Made by a program: the position numbers and the translations under genes. Below are positions 6,643 to 12,997 of a DNA stretch of 28,425 bases, piece after piece (positions within the stretch are counted from its first letter, which is position 1; the number at the start of each line of letters is the position of its first letter). The stretch comes from JBBRRP01 sp038251425 (lineage in GTDB: Bacteria > Myxococcota_A > Polyangia > Polyangiales > Polyangiaceae). The stretch lies in assembly GCA_038251425.1 (NCBI GenBank), contig JBBSBI010000050.1, forward strand, positions 1-28,425. Reading direction: 5' to 3'. The notes beneath the pieces were generated by a model. The model was given only the letters and a program-made list of their open reading frames with translations. It was not told the DNA's origin and did no database searches.

Positions 6643-7985
6643 GGGCAGCCGCCGGGAAGAGCGTAACCGGCGACGAATTGGTGGATAAAGGTATTGCTCG
6701 TGCCCGGGGCGTCGGTCCACGCGAGGCCATCGTTGCTGGTAGCGAACGCCGCATTGTTGCCTCCGTGTGCCGTGACCCAAACGCCGGATAGGGTTCGAAC
6801 GTTCGTCTCGATATGCGCTCCACCGGGTGTGATCGCGACGCCTGTCCAGCTGACGCCATCTTGACTGCGGAAGCCATCGTTCCAGTGATAAGCGATGAAA
6901 TCGCTGCCGGTCCAGAGGAGGGTGCGCAGGTTGTCAGTCGCCGACGAGGCCCCCACAGCTTTCAAGGGTTCGGGGCCCTTCCAGTTAACGCCACCGTCGA
7001 CGGAACGGCAAACATGGCCGTCATTGGTTGTCATCACGAGGACGCCGTTGCCGAACGCTAGACCGCTCGGGCTGCAGGCTTGGGGGTAGGCAAGTGGACG
7101 CGAAAAGTTAACGCCGTCAGTGCTCACCAGCATATCCCTCGCGCCGCCAGTGTCGTAGTGCAAGAGGAAGCGCCCACCATCATAGGGTACGAAGTAAGCA
7201 GCGCGTGCGTTGTTCGCTCCTGGAAATGTGTCGAACGGAGCGCCTTCGGTCCAGGTTGCACCGTCGTTGTCGCTGTAGAGCGCAGGACGACTGTTGGCCA
7301 CGATGCGACCCTTCCCGACCGCCATTCCACCCGTGCTTCGGTCGTAAACACGCTCCCAGGTAAGGCCATCGCGGGTGCGTCGGATCTGGGTGTCATTCCC
7401 TTCATTGCCGAACGGCGCGACAAACCAGCCGTTTGAATACGCAAGACCGAGAGCACGGCCGGGATCGTGTGAGCAATCGCCGTCGTTGACGCAGTTTCCT
7501 CCAGGGACCGCGCGGCCTTCGCGCCACGTCCTGCCGTCGTCGCATGAGACCATCGTCAGGAACCCGGAGCCGACTCCGAGAACCATCGGCACACCCCCGG
7601 GCACGCTGGGCTCGGCGGAGCCTCCGCTACCGCCGCTTTGCGCGATTCCTCCCGTGCCGCCGCCCGGAGTAGAAGCACCCCCCACACTCGCGCCGCCAGT
7701 GTGCTGTGACCCACCCGTCTGGAGTGAGCCACCACTCGCGCCGCCCGTGTGCTGTGACCCGCCCATCTGGAGTGAGCCACCGGCTGCCGACGAGCCCGGA
7801 CCGTTCGTGGATCCCGTTCCGCCCGCTTGCATGGACGTTCCGTTGAAATTCTGGCCGCCGCCCGAGGGGCTTGAAATAGTTGACGCGGGCGCCTTTCGAG
7901 GGTTCTCACTGCTCTGGCCGCAGCCCACCGCCGCAAATGTCCCCACCATCGCCACCATCGCCGAAGAGCGTACAGTTCGTCTCAT
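6633..7985 (-). CDS. Secreted BNR/sialidase-like beta-propeller lipoprotein with Gly/Ser linker
   Basis: About 450 residues from the ATG at 7985, chosen because it gives a lipoprotein signal (SSAMVAMVGTFAAVGC) and has GGGGA just upstream. A long Gly/Ser/Gln linker (about residues 35-135) contains two tandem 16-residue units GGSLQ(M/T)GGSQHTGGAS. The rest is a series of BNR-like units with Asp-box-style motifs: SCDDGRTWREG, TRDGLTWERV, SDNDGATWTEG, SVDGGVNWKGP, SQDGVSWTG and SNDGLAWTD. This predicts a beta-propeller exposed on the cell surface. Sialidase catalytic arginines are not evident, so I do not call it an enzyme. Gly-rich lipoproteins of this design are typical of Polyangia. Confidence 0.8.
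   Translation of the reverse strand: MRRTVRSSAMVAMVGTFAAVGCGQSSENPRKAPASTISSPSGGGQNFNGTSMQAGGTGSTNGPGSSAAGGSLQMGGSQHTGGASGGSLQTGGSQHTGGASVGGASTPGGGTGGIAQSGGSGGSAEPSVPGGVPMVLGVGSGFLTMVSCDDGRTWREGRAVPGGNCVNDGDCSHDPGRALGLAYSNGWFVAPFGNEGNDTQIRRTRDGLTWERVYDRSTGGMAVGKGRIVANSRPALYSDNDGATWTEGAPFDTFPGANNARAAYFVPYDGGRFLLHYDTGGARDMLVSTDGVNFSRPLAYPQACSPSGLAFGNGVLVMTTNDGHVCRSVDGGVNWKGPEPLKAVGASSATDNLRTLLWTGSDFIAYHWNDGFRSQDGVSWTGVAITPGGAHIETNVRTLSGVWVTAHGGNNAAFATSNDGLAWTDAPGTSNTFIHQFVAGYALPGGCPSP
7686..7781 (-). repeat. Two tandem 48-bp units inside the BNR lipoprotein gene
   Basis: The units 7734-7781 and 7686-7733 encode GGSLQMGGSQHTGGAS and GGSLQTGGSQHTGGAS and differ at only a few bases. The near identity points to a recent tandem duplication in the linker, so copy number may vary between strains. 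Confidence 0.85.
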
Positions 7986-8284
7986 TGTCCCCCAGTAACT
8001 CTGGGTGCCACGCCTAGGCCATATTTGGAGATCCCCTGCGGAAACGCCGCCTGGAAAAAAGCGGCGAGGCTCAACTGGTGTTCGAGCGGATGATGACTTT
8101 TTGTCCATTGCCGTGGTTGACAGGGAGAGCGCCTTTTGTTCCTTGGGAGATAGTAAGCATGCTTACTATCCTGTGTTCGACTGAAGGGCCTCATAACCTC
8201 CGCATGCATTCGAGCCCGGGCAGATCATCCAGGTGGCGGGGGGTGAGCCGCTCGCAATGCGGAGAAGCGTAGTTGAGCCTGGCG
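7986..8284. other. Intergenic region with repeat I-3 and family II copy D
   Basis: This is the upstream region of the BNR lipoprotein gene and the downstream region of the U32 gene, both on the minus strand. Beyond the two repeats (8129-8182 and 8269-8293) I see no gene. The lipoprotein promoter should lie here, between about 7990 and 8128; no clear -10/-35 pair stands out. Confidence 0.5.
8129..8182 (+). repeat. Family I palindromic repeat, copy 3 (right arm lost)
   Basis: The left arm (gcgccttttgttccttgg) and a perfect 22-bp palindrome (8149-8170) are intact. The right arm ends abruptly after tgttcgact and the sequence becomes unrelated. Truncation is thus on the opposite side from copy 2. 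Same orientation as the other copies. Confidence 0.9.
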
Positions 8285-8293
8285 TCAGGGGCC
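8269..8293. repeat. Family II gene-end motif, copy D
   Basis: It overlaps the stop codon of the U32 gene (8285-8287). It contains tgagcctggcgtcagggg at 8274-8291, identical over 18 bases to 6610-6627. The two copies are in direct orientation and enclose the BNR lipoprotein gene plus repeat I-3. Confidence 0.5.
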
Positions 8294-10876
8294 TTGGATC
8301 ACGCGCAAACTTCCGCTCACCACTCCGTATCCGAGTGGAGCTTTGAGTGTGCGGCGCAGTTCTTCGGGCCGCGTCTGCCCCATCAGAAGCCCGCGGTAAG
8401 CCGCGATAACCTGGCTGGTTTGTTCCGCGGATTCTTGGACAAGCTCCACCCGAAACCGCCGCACACCGAGCGCTTGGAGCTTGGGCACGAGGCTCGCGGC
8501 GCTCTGGGCTTGGGCGTGAAAGACAGTATTTCGGCAGCCCACATCCGCCTCGACTGGGTGTTCTAGGCCCGTTCGATCGCGGAGCTTGACCTTGTGGGTA
8601 TCGCATGGGCGGCCACAGGTTTTATAGTCTTTGCCAGTAGAAAGCAGTGCTGCGTAGACGCAGTGCTCCATGTGGAAGAGTGGCATGGGCTGATGGAGCA
8701 CCAGCTCCGCATACGGCGCCAACTCGGTGAGGAAGGTGCTGAGCTGGTGCTCGTTGAGATCGAATGAGGGCGTGAACGCCGAGAGCCCGGCGCTCAAGGC
8801 TTGTGCCACGCTGAAGCGATTGCTGAGGTTGAGTGAGAAATCTCCGATGTAAAGCGGGCCATTGGGGCTTTTTGGAAGGTCTTTCAGCTCATGCAACGTT
8901 CCGAGTCCGCGTACGAGAAACGCATCGGGTTCGAGGCCGCGCAAGTAGCGATCGATCTTGGCCTCTCCGGGCTTCCGAATGCGAGGCGGCGCGACACCCA
9001 CGAAAGACGCTCCATTGCTGCGCAGGCTGGCAACGGCGGCAGCGCAACCTTTCAATTCGAGGAAGTCGAGGTAGACACCGGCGGCGCCCGCAGCAAGCGC
9101 GGCTTCGGCTTGGGCCAGCGTTCGGCAGGTCACAAATAGACCTCCCGGAGCGGGTTCGAGTGGAGCCTTGGTCAGCGGCTCGTTGAGGGCGTTCGCGAGA
9201 AAGGTCTGGGCGTATTCGGGGGTGCGTTGGCTCGGTGTGCGATGGGCGTTCTCGCTCAAGCTTTGAATCAAATGGCGGCGCGCTTGATTGAGATGTGAAA
9301 GAGGGACGAGCGCTCCCTCGGGAATGGCGAATGTCGCGCTGCCAAGGCGATAACCTGTGCCTCCGAGGCGGCTCAGCGCTTCGCGCAGCTGGGCCTCGCT
9401 GGTGGGCGATTTCTGCGCGATTTCGAGCGGAGTTGGCAGCTCCACACTTACCGAGCCGCCGAGCTCTGAGGTCGCGGACAAGCGGGCTGGGGCGCCGAAT
9501 TGTCCTTCCAGTCGAAAATCCACGGCGGTTTCGCGCAGCTTCAAACGCTCTTCCTCTTTCAGAAGCCGTTCCCTGCGCGGCGAATGAGTCAAAAACACGC
9601 GCCGTCCGACGGTCGCGGCGTGAAGCTCTCGCTCGCGCCCCAAGTGCAACCAGACGCGCTCTCCCGGCAACGCTGCCTCCACGGCACGCCCATTCATCTC
9701 CAGGGCCCAAATGCGCCCGCCCACTTCGCCGCTGCCCCCTTTGCCGCCCTGCACCAAAATCCCATCACCCAAGTGCAGCTCAGCACTGAGTGCTACCTCG
9801 ATTTCAGCATGCTGTCCGCGTTGGCGACGCCCTAGCACGCGTCCCAAATCAAGGCCTCGATGGTCACAGGTTTCACCGTCGACGAGCGTCTGATGATTCA
9901 CACCCCCCAAGAAGCCAGTCCCGGAGCCGCGTGAAAAGCTGCTGTGCGAAAGGAAGCGGAGTTTTTCGAACTGTGAGAAAAACACTTTGGATTCGGGCTC
10001 TGGCGCGGGTTCGCCCGAGCGCGACCGGGTGTGGTCCGTGGTTGGCGAGGCCGTCGCCGAAACATCGAGCGCGTCCACCGCATGTCGATACAGCCTGGTG
10101 GTGCTGGATACATACTCGGCGCCCTTGAGTCGGCCTTCAATCTTGAGCGAGTGCACCCCAAGCTTCGCCAATTCGGGGACCAGATTGGCCGCATCCAGAT
10201 CCTGCGGCGAGAGGAGAAAGGCTTTGTCGCCGAGCGGGATCAGCTGGCCATCCACGACCAAATCGTACGGCAAGCGGCAGGCCTGCGCACACGCTCCGCG
10301 ATTCGCGCTTCGTCCCCCGAGCGCTTCACTCGTCAGACACTGACCGGAATAGGCCACGCACAACGCGCCATGCACGAAAACTTCCAGTTCAACATCCGTG
10401 GCGCTCTGCACCTCCGCGATTTCCTCAAGCGAAAGCTCACGGGCCAAGACGACACGCGAAGCCCCCAGCTCACGTGCAAACTCCACTGAACTCGCATCCG
10501 TGCAGGTCATTTGCGTGGATGCGTGCAGGGCGAGTTCTGGAAAGGCTCGCTGTGCAAGTCGCATCACGCCGAGATCCTGAACAATCAAGGCGTCCACACC
10601 GGCTTCGGCGCAGGCTTGGAGGGCCGCCATCAGCGCAGGTAACTCGTTGTCGAACACGAGAGTATTGAGCGCTACATAACCCTTCACCCCGGAACGATGC
10701 AGGCCAGCCATGATTTCAGGCAGATCGGCCTGATTAAAATTGGCGGCACGGGCGCGCGCATTGAACGCTTGAAGGCCAAAGTAAACGGCATCCGCGCCAG
10801 CATTCACCGCCGCCTGCATGGCCTCACGGGTGCCAGCTGGGGCTAGAATTTCGGGACGATCCGCTGATGTCGGCAT
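8285..10876 (-). CDS. U32-family protein with DUF3656-like middle and two Cys clusters (RlhA/TrhP class)
   Basis: 863 residues. The N-terminal U32 domain starts EILAPAGTREAMQAAVNAGA and GADAVYFGL and carries the signature EVFVHGALCVAYSGQC (residues 165-180). Cysteines 173, 180, 196 and 200 are the set that in U32 enzymes binds an Fe-S cluster, and IEGRLKGAEYV follows. The middle matches the beta-rich DUF3656-type region by position only. The C-terminal quarter repeats a U32-like half with a second cysteine set (MEHCVYAALL, TCGRPCDTH, VGCRNTVF). Despite the 'peptidase' name, characterised relatives hydroxylate RNA: RlhA acts on 23S rRNA C2501 and TrhP on tRNA U34. A role in RNA hydroxylation is the likeliest, but the target is undetermined. 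The ATG at 10876 has no clear ribosome binding site. The gene is bracketed by family I repeats. Confidence 0.8.
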   Translation of the reverse strand: MPTSADRPEILAPAGTREAMQAAVNAGADAVYFGLQAFNARARAANFNQADLPEIMAGLHRSGVKGYVALNTLVFDNELPALMAALQACAEAGVDALIVQDLGVMRLAQRAFPELALHASTQMTCTDASSVEFARELGASRVVLARELSLEEIAEVQSATDVELEVFVHGALCVAYSGQCLTSEALGGRSANRGACAQACRLPYDLVVDGQLIPLGDKAFLLSPQDLDAANLVPELAKLGVHSLKIEGRLKGAEYVSSTTRLYRHAVDALDVSATASPTTDHTRSRSGEPAPEPESKVFFSQFEKLRFLSHSSFSRGSGTGFLGGVNHQTLVDGETCDHRGLDLGRVLGRRQRGQHAEIEVALSAELHLGDGILVQGGKGGSGEVGGRIWALEMNGRAVEAALPGERVWLHLGRERELHAATVGRRVFLTHSPRRERLLKEEERLKLRETAVDFRLEGQFGAPARLSATSELGGSVSVELPTPLEIAQKSPTSEAQLREALSRLGGTGYRLGSATFAIPEGALVPLSHLNQARRHLIQSLSENAHRTPSQRTPEYAQTFLANALNEPLTKAPLEPAPGGLFVTCRTLAQAEAALAAGAAGVYLDFLELKGCAAAVASLRSNGASFVGVAPPRIRKPGEAKIDRYLRGLEPDAFLVRGLGTLHELKDLPKSPNGPLYIGDFSLNLSNRFSVAQALSAGLSAFTPSFDLNEHQLSTFLTELAPYAELVLHQPMPLFHMEHCVYAALLSTGKDYKTCGRPCDTHKVKLRDRTGLEHPVEADVGCRNTVFHAQAQSAASLVPKLQALGVRRFRVELVQESAEQTSQVIAAYRGLLMGQTRPEELRRTLKAPLGYGVVSGSLRVIQGP

Positions 10877-11170
10877 GGGGGCGCCAGTTATGGAACCTGA
10901 AGGCGCCCGCGGCCAGTGACCTCGCCTCTCTGCACGGCTTTGGGCTGGATCTCCGCCGGTGGTTTGGACCGCGACGCGCGGCAGGCGCCCCTTTTCGGTC
11001 CTTGGAAGATAGTAAGCATGCTTACTATCTTGTGTTCGACTTTGAGATAGAGGTCACGGCCAAGTTTGGGAGCACTTGAGGATGCTCAAAAGCTATGCCG
11101 CTGGATCAGGGAAGGGCTGGGAAGCGCTCCGCGACGTGCGCCCCCGTTCGGTTTAGGCTAACTTGTGCAG
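10877..11170. other. Divergent intergenic region containing repeat I-4
   Basis: It separates the U32 gene (-) from the small protein/nucleotidyltransferase pair (+). Repeat I-4 fills the centre. To its right, 11080-11170 has no gene. A TAGGCTAAC sequence lies just before the small-protein start, which would fit a -10 box with a very short leader, but there is no matching -35. Confidence 0.45.
10985..11079 (+). repeat. Family I palindromic repeat, copy 4 (longest palindrome)
   Basis: This is the most complete copy. It has a left arm (gcgccccttttcggtccttgg), a perfect 26-bp palindrome (11006-11031; half-site AAGATAGTAAGCA), and the full right arm ending gggagcacttga. Against copy 1 only scattered substitutions are seen. 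It is in a divergent intergenic region, in the same orientation as the others. Confidence 0.9.
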
Positions 11171-11395
11171 ATGGCCCCGGGAGATCTGAAGCGAGAGATC
11201 GATGAGCTGACGGATGAGTATCGTCGGCGTTGCCTGTGGTTCCTGCGCGAAGGGTATTATCCGGCAACGGAAGCCGAGCAGCTGCGGGTCTTAGACTCCG
11301 TGGCGCGCTATGGGGATGCAGCGGGCTTCCGTCGTGCTAAAGCGCTGCGGGTATGGCTCTCACCGCCTACCAGCGCCGCGTCGTCCGGCTCCTAG
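11171..11395 (+). CDS. Small helical protein paired with an AbiEii-type nucleotidyltransferase
   Basis: 74 residues from the ATG at 11171 (a GTG two codons upstream is possible). The sequence is charged and predicted helical: LKREIDELTDEYRRRCLWFL then REGYYPATEAEQLRVLDSV and GDAAGFRRAKALRVWL. I do not recognise a named domain. It overlaps the following gene by 43 bases in another frame, a strong sign of coupled expression. In AbiE-type systems the upstream gene is a winged-helix antitoxin (AbiEi). This protein is far shorter and not obviously that fold, so an antitoxin role is inference from position only. Confidence 0.7.
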   Translation: MAPGDLKREIDELTDEYRRRCLWFLREGYYPATEAEQLRVLDSVARYGDAAGFRRAKALRVWLSPPTSAASSGS

Positions 11396-12162
11396 CAGGC
11401 AGTCGCCAAGTCACGGGTGAGAGCTACGTTGCGGGTGGCTCTGCTCTCAACGAGCACTTGGGCGCGCCTCGCATCTCTTTGGATGTCGATTTGTTTCACG
11501 ACACCCAGGAGGCGCTTCAAGCAACCTTCACTGCTGATGTGCTGTTGTTGGAAAGTGCGGGCTTCGCGGTCAAGGTGAGTCGTGAGCGCCCGGCATTCAT
11601 CGAAGCGGTGGTAAACCAAGCGGCCGAAGGGGTCTTGTTGCAATGGGTTCGCGACAGCACCTTCCGGTTCTTTCCGCTGGTGAGCCACCCGGAGCTGGGT
11701 GTGACACTGCACCCCTTCGATCTGGCGACGAACAAGATCCTGGCGCTAGTGGGTCGGCTTGAGCCTCGGGATTGGGTGGATGTGATTGAGTGCCACCGCA
11801 GGCTTCAACCGTTGGGATATCTCGCGTGGGCGGCGTGCGGTAAAGATCCGGGCTTCAGCCCACTTGCTATTATCGAATACGCAGCGCGCCAACACTATTC
11901 GGTCGAGGAAGTGCACGCTTTGTCGTTCGCAGGGCCCTTGCCCGATGTGGCGGATCTGTCTCGCCAGTGGCGCAAGATGATTGAGGAAGCGCGCTCTTTG
12001 ATTGACGTGCTGCCCGGGTTCGAGTGCGGGAAATGTGTGCTTGACAGCCAAGATGGGCTCTTTCGCGGCAGTGCTGGGGATGCCGAGCGTGCGCTTCTGG
12101 AGGGCCGCTTGAAATTTCATGCAGGCCACATCGGTGGGGCTCTTCCTGAAGTTGTGAATTAG
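11353..12162 (+). CDS. AbiEii/AbiGii-type nucleotidyltransferase
   Basis: 269 residues. It has the minimal-nucleotidyltransferase active site: YVAGGSALNEHLG (the GGS motif, residues 28-30), then LDVDLFHD (the DxD motif, D44 and D46). It also has the DUF1814-type C-terminal signature ATNKILALVGRLEPRDWVDV (K128, R139, D140, D143). In characterised AbiEii and MenA-type toxins this fold transfers nucleotides to tRNA or other acceptors and stalls growth, and it is used in phage defence. Here the catalytic residues look intact. The C-terminal ~90 residues are helical and end EVVN. It is translated from inside the end of the small upstream gene. A toxin or defence role is plausible from family, but other members are housekeeping-like or uncharacterised. 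Confidence 0.8.
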   Translation: MALTAYQRRVVRLLAGSRQVTGESYVAGGSALNEHLGAPRISLDVDLFHDTQEALQATFTADVLLLESAGFAVKVSRERPAFIEAVVNQAAEGVLLQWVRDSTFRFFPLVSHPELGVTLHPFDLATNKILALVGRLEPRDWVDVIECHRRLQPLGYLAWAACGKDPGFSPLAIIEYAARQHYSVEEVHALSFAGPLPDVADLSRQWRKMIEEARSLIDVLPGFECGKCVLDSQDGLFRGSAGDAERALLEGRLKFHAGHIGGALPEVVN

Positions 12163-12191
12163 ATCTGGCAGCGATCTCGAGGGTGGACTCG

Positions 12192-12929
12192 CTATTCGAT
12201 CGTGCTTGTCGTGTCGCCGCGTCGGATGTCAAAGTGGAAGTGGTTCTTGTGGGCTCGGTTGAAATTGGGGGTTAATAGGTGGTGAAAGATGCCGGCTTCG
12301 TAAACCTGGCATACGATGCGTTGCAGGAGCGCGGCTTTTGCTGAGGGATCGGCTTTCGTGCCGGTGCCGCATACGGGGGCGCCGATTCTTCCACCCCAAT
12401 CCCTCTCCACGTTGAGAACCTGACCGTCGTTGAGTGTGAACTCGGTGATATCTACGGCAAGTCCGTAGGCGTGTTGGCTCTTCTTGCGGGAATGCGGCAA
12501 GCGCGCTTTGGGTCGGTAAAAGTTATCAATGCGCACCGCCACGACGTCGTTCTCGGCCAAGAGCTCCGCAAGCTTCTTAAGCGCCAAGGCCAGCCGAGCG
12601 TCGAGCAAGCCAAAGGGGCTTCGATCATGGGGCGTTTGAAACTGGATGTTGCCAAGCGGTCCGCTCAGACGCACGGGAATAGCCACCCCGTTGGCGGGAC
12701 TCCGAGCGCTCTTCACCGACGCTCCGAGACGACGTAGCTCCAGGCGACAAGCGGCAGGGCCGAGCTTGGCGAAGCGCGTTGCGAGCAACGCCGGAGGGGG
12801 AGCAGGCTTTGGTTGTCTGTGCGCGCCTGAATGACGTGTGGGTTTTTGTTTCGGCGCACCTTGTGCCGGGAGGCCTTGCAGCAACAGCGGCAGGAAAAGA
12901 AGGGTGGCGAGCCAGGGGCGGACCGTCAT
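12192..12929 (-). CDS. Secreted extensin-like / LAS-type peptidase-fold protein
   Basis: 245 residues with a signal peptide (LATLLFLPLLLQGLPAQGA) and a basic Pro-rich linker. The extensin-like C-terminal domain follows, with CRLELRRLGA, VRIDNFYRP, SQHAYGLAVDI (residues 151-161, the SxHxxGxAxD zinc-site pattern), a disulphide-likely pair (C187 and C207), and HKNHFHFD (H230, H232, D234). The motif set matches zinc-dependent D-Ala-D-Ala carboxypeptidase folds, and all the expected metal ligands are present. A role in cell-wall peptide cleavage is therefore likely; the substrate is inferred. It faces the nucleotidyltransferase gene tail to tail, 29 bases apart, and is divergent from the GMC gene. 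Confidence 0.8.
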   Translation of the reverse strand: MTVRPWLATLLFLPLLLQGLPAQGAPKQKPTRHSGAHRQPKPAPPPALLATRFAKLGPAACRLELRRLGASVKSARSPANGVAIPVRLSGPLGNIQFQTPHDRSPFGLLDARLALALKKLAELLAENDVVAVRIDNFYRPKARLPHSRKKSQHAYGLAVDITEFTLNDGQVLNVERDWGGRIGAPVCGTGTKADPSAKAALLQRIVCQVYEAGIFHHLLTPNFNRAHKNHFHFDIRRGDTTSTIE

Positions 12930-12997
12930 CGGGGTCAGTGTAGACTCAATGGCCGACCTTGCACTATCACTGGCAGCCCCGCCCCACCTGAGGATTC

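Noticed and set aside
7375..7998. Long Pro-rich open frame opposite the BNR lipoprotein gene
   Set aside because: It is the antisense of the Gly-rich linker (GGC/GCC codons read backwards) and has no independent start signal or domain.
8889..9710. Long Arg-rich open frame on the same strand as the U32 gene
   Set aside because: It is an out-of-frame shadow of the U32 coding sequence, with low-complexity Arg/Ala/Ser composition.
11008..11079. Peptides encoded through the family I repeats on either strand
   Set aside because: The shared amino acids follow from nucleotide identity. Frames are short, differ between copies, and lack starts with ribosome binding sites.
12162..12180. AGATC..GATCT inverted repeat between the nucleotidyltransferase and extensin-like genes
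   Set aside because: Five-base stem only and no T-run on either side.
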